From assembly GCA_021464415.1 (NCBI GenBank), contig CM038471.1, positions 29,237,234-29,301,233 of the forward strand: DNA of 64,000 nucleotides, read 5' to 3'. Positions 23,979 through 34,403 of this stretch are shown piece after piece; the stretch's first letter is position 1, and each line of letters begins with the position of its first letter. The DNA is from Lonicera japonica. Its lineage: Eukaryota; Streptophyta; Magnoliopsida; Dipsacales; Caprifoliaceae. Under the pieces are notes generated by a model that saw only the letters and a list, made by a program, of their open reading frames with translations, had not been told where the DNA came from and searched no databases. Both the position numbers and the translations under genes were made by a program.

Positions 23979-25042
23979 AAATTAGAAGTTTCAGAAAAAT
24001 TTAAGAATAAGGGCATTACTTCGTTCCAAAGATTATAATTGCTCATTCTAGAGAAATTTACTAAATTTTATTAGCTTTGAATTCGAAGGTATTCTAGTTT
24101 GAATTATTGCTACAAATATATCAAAACTCAAAGATTAATGTATCAAAACTCAAATTGCAAAAAAGTTTTGTTTAAAGCACTGATTATAATAAAATTAGTA
24201 TTTATTAGTATTTTATTAAAGACTATAACAATTAAATATAAATTCTTAATTAAAGGCCGAAGAGAAAAAGTAATATTAACATTTTTTTTAATAAAAAAGA
24301 AATGCAATATAAAACGTGCTCTCCTCTATAAAAAACACCTTGGTAAAGTTAGTGTTAATTTTTATTTATTTTTTTACTTTATGCTAGGTGTGATCGGATC
24401 AATTTTCGCAGGGTTCGACTAATCTCCTTCATTGAGAAGTTCCTGATTTTCATTATAGATTATTTGGTCATAAACTAGTAAACTAGTAAAAAATACCAAT
24501 ATTTTTTTCTACACTAAAAATGCCACAATACTACCAAAATTTTTCAGATAGAAAATTAAAGTAATCAAACACATTTAATTGACATTTTCCATGAAACTCA
24601 ATTATAGGTAATTCAATTGCCTGTAACTTATTTTTTTTTCCTTGCAAATTTCATATTTGCAATCAAACGCACCCTAAGTATTTAGTACTGGACGTGCCGC
24701 TTAATGCCGAATGTTGAATAATCCAATTATTCTTCTATACAATTTCTAACTGAACCAGCTTTCTAAAGCATTGAAACAGTCATTTTAATTCTCAATGGAA
24801 TAAGAACTTTGTCTCAAAAATCAAGTTCACCAACAAAACAAACAAACAAATATTGGAATGAACAGGAAACAAAATAAGCATGATACTTACTTTTTTTCGG
24901 TGAAATTCAAACTTCGTCAAAAGAACAAACAAGACAACTTTCATAAATGCATCACTCAAAAAATTGCAAAAGAATTGTTAAATGCATAAATACATCACTC
25001 ATAAACGCATCACTTAAAAGTTTCATATCAAAGTATTAATAT
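23979..25042. other. MULE spacer between the convergent genes
   Basis: AT-rich DNA between the LINE's right target duplication and the transposase stop. The 107-codon frame at 24099-24422 is K/I/F-rich and unlike any family I know; I do not call it a gene. Some 'aaatgcatcactcaaaa' repeats occur at about 24945-25015. It presumably holds the 3' untranslated parts of both MULE genes. Confidence 0.5.
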
Positions 25043-28004
25043 TTAAAGTACATTGATAATTTCAAAAGAAGAAGGATCCGCTACCGGGGGATCACCAATA
25101 AGCTTGCACCACTCAAAGATTCTCATTTGCACAACTTCAACCCAATGTTCTGCATCTGAGTATCACTGTTTACGCCAACCAGGAACCACAGGTGGAAGAG
25201 GAGATCCTTCTTTGAGAATGACTTTCATGCAATGAATGTCATCATACAACAAAATTGGAACAATTCGTACGGTGTTAGTTGGGCCCGTCCTCAGTGGCAA
25301 GTACGTTAAGCTTTGGCCAGGAGAGAATACAAAAAAAATGCAATTAAATGCTAATGCAAATAAGCAACCCATATCCGGAAGTTGCATCCAATACTTAACA
25401 CGGACATTGTGCACTTCAAAATAATTTAAAGCTTCCGAAACCTTCTTATAGCCTTCTTCAGCGCCTAGAATTCCCTTGTATAACTCTTGATTTTCACTTA
25501 GCTCAATTAACATTGTTCTTCTGACCACCTTCCACCCATTATGAACATCAAGATTTAGCAATTCTGCACAACACCTATACCCACAATACCCATCCGCGGG
25601 AACATCTTCGAAACCTTCAAGGACATGCTCTTTAATGTTTGGATCGAACAACTAAAAAACTGAAGAGGTGTATTGATTCTCATTTAAGTCCAAGAATATT
25701 GTTTTCTCTTTTGTATTCTTCGGCTTATTCTTTCTCATATATTTACCTCTTTTACATTCACTTAAATTTTGAAACCCAGCGAACACAACCTCTGTTTGTT
25801 CTTCTAAAGTTTTTGCATACTCAAAACCAGATGGATCCCGCTTTGTACTATCATCTTTTGTACGTGAAATCTTCCTCTTCTTTTTGTTGGCCTTCCTTTA
25901 GGAAACTTGTTTATTGACGATGGTGCCATATTTGTTGATGCAGGATTTGTTGCCTAAGAGATAAAATATAATATATAGTTATAATACCAATACCAACATG
26001 GAAATATGTTTCGAAAGGTGAAACTAATTAATACAAATAATTATAATATTCAAAGGGTAGCACAAGTATAATTACCTCTCTTATAACCTTTAGTAGCTTA
26101 ATTTTTTGTTCATTGGTTGCTTCATCAAACTTCATTCTAAAGAAGGATATCTCTTGCTCCGGATCAATTGCATAATGTGGAGTTTCTCCAGGTATGTCAT
26201 TTAGTTTCATCCATCTTTGGTGAATGGAAAATAAGGGAATCCCACGACCTTCACATTTGAATTGTAAAATCTCATGAGCACATGGAAGACCGTACGCAGT
26301 TCTAAGTACACAACCGCATCGTGAAATATCAACACCTACATGTTCATTCCTCTTTCTTTCATCATTAATTAGCTGTAAAGCATTTGAAGACACAAATCCT
26401 CTTAAATTGTTAAAATCAGATATTTGATGAACGTGCAAGTTAGAGCTTAAAGATTTACGAAAAGAAGCTCTAATGGCAACATGTTGTGATATGAGGAGGT
26501 TGTCAATCATATTCAAATTGTTTACAAAGTCTCCTCGTGATGAACCCAAATACCTTTTCAAACTTGCGTGTTGTGATTCGACCCTATTTGTTGTAACATT
26601 GCCGAAATGCAAAATCTTATTTGTCCACGCAGTCACAAACCTCTCTTTGTACTTTAACCAAGTGCGATCAATATAACTTAGAAGATCTTTGACTTTTCAT
26701 ATTTCTTCCAGAATTTGTCAACATTTTCATTGTACTCCTCTTCAGTATAAGACTTTATCATATTATGAAAATCTTGGATGAATAGGTCCCACGATTTCTT
26801 AGTTGTAAAGTTTTTCTTCCCGTGTTGTTCAATGTTTCTTGAGATATGAAAGGTACATAACATGTGAGAAGCATCAGGAAATATGATTTTAATTGCATTC
26901 ATCAATGCCATGTCACAATAACTGTAGGATTACCTGGTGGAAGAATATCTCTTAAGCATTCTAAAACCCATCTATAATTACTTTCCATTTCTTTGTGAAG
27001 GTATGCATGTGCAATAATAAACGTTTTTTCAGTCGACGTAACACCAACAATCTCTAGTAAAGGTAAGCCATGCCGATTTGTCTTATAGGTGCAATCCATT
27101 ATCAACACATGGGGGAAGCATTTAACAAGCGTCATAGAATATGGATGACCGAAGAAGATATCCATAATCTCATATGTGTTCTCATCCTTCCTATGAAACT
27201 CAACATACTTCTTTTGATCTAAAATATGCATCAACTGTTGCATTTGTGTTCTTCCTTGCATTTCGAGCATTCGATGCTTCATTTTGAAATTATAAATTGT
27301 TGTAATAGTAGAAGCATTGTTGGGATTTTGTTGTTTTAGTACACGAAGTATCTCTCTAGGTTTAACTCCACAAACGCACATGTCCGTAACAATCTGCTCC
27401 TCATTTTTTGAGAGTCTACCGACATATGAATGCCCTTCAAAGGTTGTTTGATCATCTATAAGGTGGTTATGCCTACCACATACAACTTTTAACTTTCAAT
27501 TGTCAGCATCTTCAAGTTTTTCCCCTTTCAGTAGGAATGGACATCCACATTTCTTTGTTCCAGTAATTTTTTGTTGCTTCTTAGAGTTGCTTGAAACTTT
27601 TTTGGGTTTTTCTTTATAAGATCCACTTCTTTCGCACCAATAAATGATTCTCCCTCTACGACCAAATCTTGGAAACTCCGATTTTTTTATGCTAACAACG
27701 ACCCCACAATTCCTACCAACAGCTTTACACCATGACGTTAGATCATCTCGTGAGTCAAAAATCTGCATTAATTAGAATATAATAAATCTCATGCAATCGT
27801 GTTGAAAATACAAGTTATAATTTAATATTTAATTTAACAAATATTTACCTCTTCTGTAACAAAAAATTGAGTACAATCCCATCCCACAGGTCTACTGTTT
27901 TCCACTTCTTCCATCGGTACATCATCGACATCACTTTTAACCGATTGTAACATCGATAAAGTTTTTGAAATAATCAATTCTTTTGGGATGGATACCTTAG
28001 GATC
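25043..28004 (-). pseudogene. MULE transposase (FAR1-type) with SWIM finger and C-terminal OTU domain, exons 2-4
   Basis: Inferred exons are 27849-28004, 26076-27762 and 25043-25953, with GT-AG borders; exon 1 lies at 52035-52199. Order: FAR1-type DNA-binding zinc domain (CGCPF ... CGRHNH), DDE core (first Asp in MDCTYKTNRHGLPLLEIVG; SHMLCTFHISRNIE after the second), a SWIM finger (CGCVLRTAYGLPCAHE), then an OTU cysteine protease with DVPADGYCGYR (nucleophile Cys) and EHWVEV (His). It would excise and insert the MULE; the OTU part's role is unknown. Damage: stops at 27496-27498, 25652-25654 and 25163-25165; a deletion at about 26905 that removes the second catalytic Asp motif and shifts frame; frameshifts near 26690 and 25880. 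Clearly non-functional. Confidence 0.9.
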
Positions 28005-28109
28005 CTAAAAAAATCATAAGAGATTTTCATAAGTTTAAAAGAAATAAAAAAGAATAATACAATTATTATTTTGGGGCAACAAATTGGTTTTGGATTCGAC
28101 ATTAGATAT

Positions 28110-28958
28110 TGATGGGGTTAAATATTAATTTTACCATTAGCCTACAAAGGTAATTCAACATTTTTTACCTCCGGTAAAATTCTATTTTTACCCCTGGTAA
28201 AATTATATTTTTACCCCCGGTAAAATCTCATTTTTACCTCCACACCTACCACATCTCACTTACCCTACATACCACATCTCACCTACCTCACCTACCTCCA
28301 CCAAAAATGACCATTTTGCCCTTTATTTTTTACCAAATTTACCTTTTTGCCATTCTCCATTTACCTATAAATACCTCCGACCATTCATTCATTCAACACA
28401 CAACAAAAACATATATTCTTTCTCTCTTAAGATCCATTTATCTCTTCTAAGAGATATAAAGCCATTGGCAATACAAATACAAGCTAATTCGGGAAGAAAT
28501 AGAGGAGTCATATACTCTCTCTTTTCATACCCCCCAGAAATAGAAGAGTCTTATACTCTCTATTTTCATATCCCGAAAAATAGAAGGGTCTTATACTCTT
28601 TATTTTCATACTCCAAAAAATACCAACAACCCTTATACACTCTCTCTCCTACACAGTTTATTATTTATTCTGTTGAAATATTTGTAATCATAATTCTATA
28701 CTTATAAATAGAATTAAGGAAATTATAGAAAGAGAAGTTGGTAGCTTGTATTACCATCCAAATTGATCGCCTTTGAGCTAATACAAAGCAAGCACACACA
28801 AAAGGAGGACGTACCACTGGAATAGCATAAGCGCTACCGGGGGAACCTGCCTTAAAAAAAAAGTCATGTGTTCATCATTGCGTCGCATTTATTTTTTTAT
28901 TCACCGATTTTCACTTATTGATTGGTTAATTATCTATCTCTATATTTTGACACCATCA
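28110..28958 (+). repeat. 5' LTR of the non-coding LTR element
   Basis: 849 bp, TGATGGGGTTAAAT...GACACCATCA. It repeats as 30779-30998 plus 51276-51882. A TATA box (TATAAATA, 28366-28373) follows a pyrimidine-rich stretch of 'ggtaaaatctcatttttacc' repeats. A 38-bp unit ('agaaatagaagagtcttata') is repeated about 3.5 times at 28497-28625. The left flank ends in GATAT, matching 51883-51887. Confidence 0.92.
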
Positions 28959-28959
28959 G

Positions 28960-28977
28960 TTGGCGCCGTCTGTGAGA
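28960..28977 (+). promoter_or_regulatory. Primer-binding site of the non-coding LTR element
   Basis: TTGGCGCCGTCTGTGAGA begins one base after the LTR end. Its first bases, TGGCGCCG, are complementary to a tRNA 3' end of the type ...CGGCGCCA, as in plant tRNA-Asp. This is inferred from general knowledge of that tRNA, not from a search. Confidence 0.7.
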
Positions 28978-29039
28978 ACGATAAGCTCTCTAAAGCTCTC
29001 GTTCTTTAGAAATTACAAGTGAATTTTCGGTAAAAAACT

Positions 29040-29470
29040 TGAAATCCCGCGTGTCTACGTAGCTCAATATTCTCGGGGGCATAACTTTGTGCTCAGAATT
29101 CCAAATCATGCGATTCTGGAGTCCATTTTGGAGAAAATTTCAAGATCTACAACTTCTCAGTTCAAGCCATTTTCAAATTCGGCCATCTAGGGGTTCAAAA
29201 CTTCGATACAAACTTTCTGGAACGAAATCCCGCGAGCCTACGGTGACTCAATATTATCAGGTGCGTAATTTTGTGCTCAAAACTCCAAATCATGTGATTC
29301 TAGAGTCCATTTGGACAAAATTTCAAGATCTACAACTTTCCAGTTCAATCCTTTTTCAAATTTGGCCATTTCGGGGTCCAAAACGGGGATATAAAGTTGC
29401 TGCGACAAAAAATGCGAAAATCCGGCAAGCCTACGCTAGCTCAATATTCACGAGCTCATAATCATTCAAA
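29040..29470 (+). repeat. Tandem repeat, about 185-bp unit, 2.3 copies, in the non-coding element
   Basis: Units starting near 29040, 29227 and 29412 contain 'aaatcccgcg.gtctacg', 'gctcaatatt', 'tttgtgctcaga.ttccaaat' and 'aaaatttcaagatctacaac'. An apparent 124-codon frame here only follows the repeat. Confidence 0.75.
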
Positions 29471-29739
29471 ATTTCGGTTACCCAAGGGGATAAAACCCAA
29501 AAGAAGAGATAAGAAAAATTGATGAGCTTCCAAATAAATTACAATTGAATGTAACTTTTACCAAGTTCATCCGACAAATCACAAAAAAGAAATTGAAGAA
29601 GTTTTCAGCGGATATCAAACTTCCACAAAGCCGAATGCAATTTTGAAGTCTATCAGACAACAATAGGACCACCTTAACCCAAAGAGACTTGGCTGAGAAT
29701 GATCATCTACTGGTGCACCACTGGTCAGAGACCAAGATT

Positions 29740-30540
29740 TTGACGCTCCTTGGTAATAAATGAGAAAATTGTCAAAATTTGCCTAAGTCAGAAGGGGGCA
29801 TATCTCTACTCAAGACTTAGCAAAAAAGAACAAATTTTCCTTTTAAGAAACCCTGGTAATAAATGAGAAAATTGTCAGAATTTGCATATGTTATAAGGGA
29901 GCAAGACTCTACTCAAAACTTAGCAATTTGTCTAAGTTAGAAGGGAGCAAGACTCTACTCAAAACTTAGCAAAAAGAACAAATTTTCCTTTTAAAAAACC
30001 AAGGACTTAAATGAAAAAATTGTCAGAATTTGCCTAAGTCAAAAGTGGGCATGACCCTACTCAAGACTTAGCCAAAAAGAACAATTTTTCCTTTTAAGAA
30101 ACCAAGGACTTTGAAAAAAATGCTATCAACATATAAGGGCCATGCTTTAAACAATCGCAAGTGGAACATCCCCGGAATGTTTGTACAAAGCCCTCACTAG
30201 AGATGCACATTATCTGGTCACTCAAAAAGGCTGAAGAATCCGAAGATCATTATCACTAAAAGTATAGCGAGTTTTACATATTAATGTCCCAAGCTCTACG
30301 ACTTGAATCCAATGTCTAACGAGTTCTACACATTGATGTTTCGAGCTCAACGACTAGCATCCGAGATCTAGCTTCCTTGAACAAAGACTCGAGATCAACG
30401 TCTAGCCAGCCCTACACAATGATGTTCTGAAACTCTAAGACTAATGATCAAAGTCTAGCTAGCTTTATACATTAATGTTCCGAACTCCACAAACTTATGG
30501 TCAAGGGCTACCAAAGCTCTACGCATCGGTTATTCAAGCT
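29740..30540 (+). repeat. Further tandem repeats of the non-coding element interior
   Basis: 29740-30115 holds about four imperfect copies of a unit with 'gagaaaattgtcagaatttgcc', 'taagt.agaaggg.gcat', 'ctactcaagacttagc' and 'aaagaacaaattttcctttt'. 30250-30530 holds several copies of a shorter unit with 'gttctacacattgatgtt.cgagctc.acgact'. No coding domain is present. Confidence 0.7.
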
Positions 30541-30762
30541 TTTTCCATGATTATCTTCCTCGACAAGTGCTCACTCTCACGCCTCAGCTTCGAAAAAGAT
30601 TTCTAATAAAGACAAAAGACCTAACACAGGCATTGAATTGTCGACCTTGTTCGCCTACGAAGGATTCGGGCCTAAGATATCACGAACATCAGAGCTCAGA
30701 GCTACTACTACCTCCCGGGTTGAAGGATATCCTCACCAATCAGCTCATCCGAGCTAAATGAT

Positions 30763-30774
30763 AAGGATAGGGGG
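30763..30774 (+). promoter_or_regulatory. Polypurine tract of the non-coding LTR element
   Basis: aaggataggggg, four bases before the right LTR (TGATGGGG at 30779). Position and purine content fit the plus-strand primer of LTR retrotransposons. Confidence 0.75.
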
Positions 30775-30778
30775 CAAT

Positions 30779-30998
30779 TGATGGGGTTAAATACTAATTT
30801 TACCATTGGCCTACAAAGGTAATTCAACATTTTTTACCTCCGGTAAAATTCTATTTTTACCCCTGGTAAAATCTCATTTTTACCCCCGGTAAAATCTCAT
30901 TTTTACCTCCACACCTACCAAATCTCACCTACCTCACCTACCTCCACCAAAAATGACCATTTTGCCCTTTATTTTTATCAAATTTACCTTTTGGCCAT
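30779..30998 (+). repeat. 3' LTR of the non-coding element, first part
   Basis: Matches 28110-28355 but lacks about 22 bp of the 'taccacatctcacttaccctac' stretch. It is interrupted after GCCAT (30994-30998) by the Tat element. Confidence 0.9.
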
Positions 30999-32539
30999 TG
31001 TGAGAATTCGCAAATGCGACCCCCGGGTCTCGTCCCCGTTCGTTTGGGCGTCTGAAACGTCGGAAGGGATCCCGTCATTCCATTTGCTTGGAGTTTGTGT
31101 TGATAATTCATATCGGGTATCCCTACGTCTATTCTAGATGCAAAGGGGTTCGTTCAGAGTCGCCAGTACGTTTTACGAGAAAACGGACAAAAAAGGTTGT
31201 GTAAGAGAAAAGGCTACCGATAAGCCTTTCTTTACACGTTTGTCTGCGAAACCAGGATTCTATGGGGTTCGGGAACTATATTACGGTTTGGGAAGGTGTT
31301 AAGCACCCATTCCGCCCTTTCGGTCTCTAGTGGTCTTATATGTTTATTCTATGTTGAAAAACTTGGATGCTTTTACTGACAGTCTACTACTTTTTAAATG
31401 AAAACCCTAATTTCTGGGGGAAAACAGGAAAGGGATAGAAACCTTTGTGTTCCTAGATCCGATGTTTTATTTATTGAAAGATGTAAATACAAATGACAAA
31501 ACCTTTTATTTTGAAAGAGTATTCCGTATTATTTCCTCAGATAATGACGGTTTTCTCATGTTGTGATTACTTTTGTAAAAGTTCGGATCTTGTATCGGGA
31601 CTGATTTAATATGGAACTAGAACTCTTTGAGGAGAGTTATCAGACATGTCGCAGTCTATAGAGAAGACGGGATATGTTGATTTTAATTCCTAGATAAGTC
31701 GTATCAGTCCGGGTTTTGAAAACAGAATTTTATCCGGATGATAACGTATTTACTCTTCTGGTTTTGCAAAATGGTTTTATCAGGGTCTTTGGTTTTGAAA
31801 ACGGTAGACTATTTGTAACTTGGCAATAAGTTTATTCAAATAAAACGTGGACAGAATAACAGAAATAAAACAAGTACACAGATATCTTAATTTAAATACT
31901 ATAAGGGACTTTCTTTACCTTCCCGACGAGAATAATAATAAGAAAGAAAATATGATTCGGCGGAGAGATTTTCGGCGATAATAATCTTTTCCTTCTTCAG
32001 ATATTTCCGAGAATTCGATTCCAGAGACGGGACACGTCGAGTGTCGGGAATAGATCCGATAATTCTTCAGAGATAAGATGATAATATAAAATGCTTGATA
32101 ATAAAATCAGACTAAAGCTCCAGATTTTCCAGATTCCCGTTGCCGCCTCGAACCCTTGGGGGTGTTGGCCTATTTATACTGCTCGGGGAGGATTGTCGCG
32201 CGACATTTCCCCAAGAAAGGCAAGTGTCGCGCGACATATCAGTTTGTCGCGCGACATTCCTGTATGTCGTGCGACAAACGGCTGAAGTGATGGGTCCTGA
32301 CACTGTGATGTGTCAGAAAGTGATTGGTCGGGTGCAGAGAGGAATTGTCGCGCGACATAATGGGAATGTCGCGCGACAATGTGATATGTCGTGTGACAAT
32401 CCTTCATAAAAAAAGGTTTGTCGCACAACAAACCCTCCTGGGGTAGTTTCGGGTGCTCGGGTGGGTCCCGGACTCCAAAAACAGTAGTTCTCATAGGTCG
32501 TTAGGGTTCTTGCGGGGGTCACGGATCGGGGTGTCTACA
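30999..32539 (-). repeat. 3' LTR of the Tat/gypsy element (left copy)
   Basis: 1541 bp; read on the plus strand it is TGTGAGAATTCGC...GGGGTGTCTACA. It differs from 48167-49398 at only about 14 positions by eye over some 1.2 kb, mostly transitions, which says the element is young. On the minus strand a TATA box (32171-32178) is preceded by the palindrome array described separately. Confidence 0.95.
32171..32430 (-). promoter_or_regulatory. LTR promoter: TATA box with array of eight TGTCGCGCGACA-type palindromes
   Basis: The minus-strand TATA box TATAAATA is at 32171-32178. Upstream of it in the reading direction are exact TGTCGCGCGACA sites at 32194-32205, 32225-32236, 32245-32256, 32346-32357 and 32367-32378, and variants with one or two changes at 32265-32276, 32387-32398 and 32419-32430. 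Within the two groups of three the start-to-start distance is 20-21 bp, about two helical turns. The 12-bp site is a perfect palindrome with three CpG dinucleotides, so it could bind a dimer and be sensitive to methylation. The same arrangement occurs in the other LTR copies (49362-49373 and 50591-50602 onwards). Confidence 0.8.
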
Positions 32540-34182
32540 GACCCTCTCGACTCAAGCTCCTTGCTTGCAAGGAATTGAGGCGACTGGAAGAGACCATGAT
32601 CCATGGCTCCCGCATGAACTCTAAAGAAGTGTTTATGCAAAAAAAAGGTGCTTGTGAATGTCTCCGGAAAGGGCTTCGTGTTTGGTTTTGCCTCTGGAGA
32701 GGGATTTTGTTACCTCATTGCCTCTTTCGAGGGCTTTGATTTGCTCCACTTGCCTCAGATGGGAGGACTACCATTGATCCTTTTTTGCGCCTCAGGTGGG
32801 AGGACTACCATTGTGCCTCAGCTGGGAGGACTACCGTTGTGCCTCTCTGGGAGGGCTTCACCTCAGGTGGGAGGACTACCGTTGTGCCTCTCTGGGAGGG
32901 CTTCGCCTCAGGTGGGAGGACTACCGTTTGTGCCTCTCTGGGAGGGCTTCGCCTCAGGTGGGAGGACTACCGTTTGTGCCTCTCTGGGAGGGCTTCGCCT
33001 CAGGTGGGAGGACTACCGTTTGTGCCTCTCTAGGAGGGCTTCGCCTCAGGTGGGAGGACTACCGTTGTGCCTCTCTGAGAGGGCTTCGCCTCAGGTGGGA
33101 GGACTACCGTTGTGCCTCTCTGGGAGGGCTTCGCCTCAGGTGGGAGGACTACCGTTTGTGCCTCTCTGGGAGGGCTTCGCCTCAGGTGGGAGGACTACCG
33201 TTTGTGCCTCTCTGGGAGGGCTTCTAGATCTGTAAGAAGAAGGAAAATTGCCTCTGGGAGGACTTTCATGAGTAACTTTTGCCTCTGGAGAGGGCTTGTG
33301 ATTTGCCTCTGAAGAGGGCTTGTGTTTGTGATTTGGTAAAATTTAATTTGTCTCTCTTTAGACTGCTAGAGTGAGAGAGAGAGGTTTTCGTGATGGTGAA
33401 AAGAGCTCCTCGAGGTCTAATCTTATCTGAATGTCCGCTTTTCTGTATCTTTCTTGAATTTTGTTCTTATGTTTTCCTCGAGTGAGGATACTTTTCTCAG
33501 AAGGCAGTCTTCGATTTTATTTGTTTTCCGCAGCGTGATGATTCGAGGATTTTCCAAACCATCTCTTCTGTATCGTGCTGAAAAGAAAATTTGTCTGAAA
33601 GTCCAATCTCTGATCTCTGCTTTCTTCTCAGTTTCTCTTTTTGGTGGGCCCAACATCGTTTTCTGTTTTTCGATGCCCTTATTTCTCCCTCTTTTGGGAA
33701 AGACTTTTCCTGGCCTTCTCTGTTTTTGACCAGGAGTCTTTTCATCCCTTTGTCGTGATCAGGAGCCTTACTCACCCTAAAACGAAGCCCTGAGCCGGTT
33801 TTGGCCTAGCTATCACTTTTGGTGTGGCTCTCCCTGTCAACCTACATTTCTGTTTCTCTCGCTTGCTTTGGGCGCTCATGCGGGTTTCTTCTCTTTTCTA
33901 CTCTTTCAATTTTTTCTATTCCCGTCTTATCTCTCTGTTCTGCTTTTTCTTATTTGATGGTCTCGGTCCTTCTGTGAGATTAGAGACTACTTTTAATCGT
34001 GGCACTCTGTTCTTGCATTTTTCAGAGAGATGATTTGGAAGTTTCCTCTTTGGAATCTTTATCATGGGTGTGCGGTTTTAGTAATAATTTTTTTTTTTTT
34101 TTTTGAAAACTGCTCCTCGGAAGTCCTCCTGCAGGAGATAAAAATGAGAAAAGAGGTCAAAAAATCAGGGGAGATGGGAGAT
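32540..34182. other. Non-coding part of the Tat element next to the 3' LTR
   Basis: It contains the 46-bp minisatellite (32755-33228) and related loose copies of 'gcctctgg.gagggctt' at 32640-32760 and 33240-33330. The rest (33350-34180) has only short frames with no recognised domain. The purine tract for plus-strand priming should lie just right of 32539; on the minus strand the sequence there is 'gagtcgagagggtc', a weak candidate. Confidence 0.6.
32755..33228 (+). repeat. 45-46-bp minisatellite, about 11 copies
   Basis: The unit is gcctcaggtgggaggactac followed by cg(t)ttgtgcctctctgggagggctt. Copies start near 32757, 32793, 32817, 32861, 32906, 32952, 32999, 33044, 33090, 33135 and 33181; the first two are shortened or variant. 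Because unit lengths alternate between 45 and 46 bp, no single reading frame is maintained, and the overlapping frames of up to 195 codons here are not genes. Confidence 0.92.
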
Positions 34183-34266
34183 TGTCGCGCGACACTTCGG
34201 TGGGGAGCTCTTTGTCGCGCGACAATGTGACCATTTGTCGCGCGACAAACTGATCCACTATATAAG
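34183..34266 (+). promoter_or_regulatory. Promoter of the antisense PMD gene: three TGTCGCGCGACA sites and TATA box
   Basis: Exact palindromes lie at 34183-34194, 34213-34224 and 34236-34247. The TATA box TATATAAG is at 34259-34266, 12 bp after the last site. A CT-rich leader ('ctctcccttctctttctctc') runs from about 34295 to the ATG at 34404. The arrangement mirrors the LTR promoter on the opposite strand. Confidence 0.75.
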
Positions 34267-34403
34267 CCTCTTGCTGAGCTCATTCCACCTCATTCTCTCC
34301 CTTCTCTTTCTCTCTCTAGCTCTCTTTCTCTCTTCTTTCTAGCGCGGAAGCTCTGCCGTGTTTCCGACTTTTCCGGCCTTTTCCATATATTCTACTTATA
34401 CCG

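Noticed and set aside
24099..24422. 107-codon frame in the MULE spacer
   Set aside because: Low-complexity K/I/F-rich translation of AT-rich DNA with no motif.
32171..32430. CRISPR-like appearance of regularly spaced palindromes
   Set aside because: Plant nuclear LTR sequence, 8-9-bp spacers only, and the same array is in every LTR copy.
32112..32522. Overlapping frames on both strands across the LTR palindrome array
   Set aside because: They follow from the repeated palindrome, which reads the same on both strands. No known domain, and the region is LTR promoter DNA.
32648..33312. Overlapping frames up to 195 codons with repeated 'GRASPQVGGLP'
   Set aside because: Minisatellite with alternating 45/46-bp units; the frame changes along the array.
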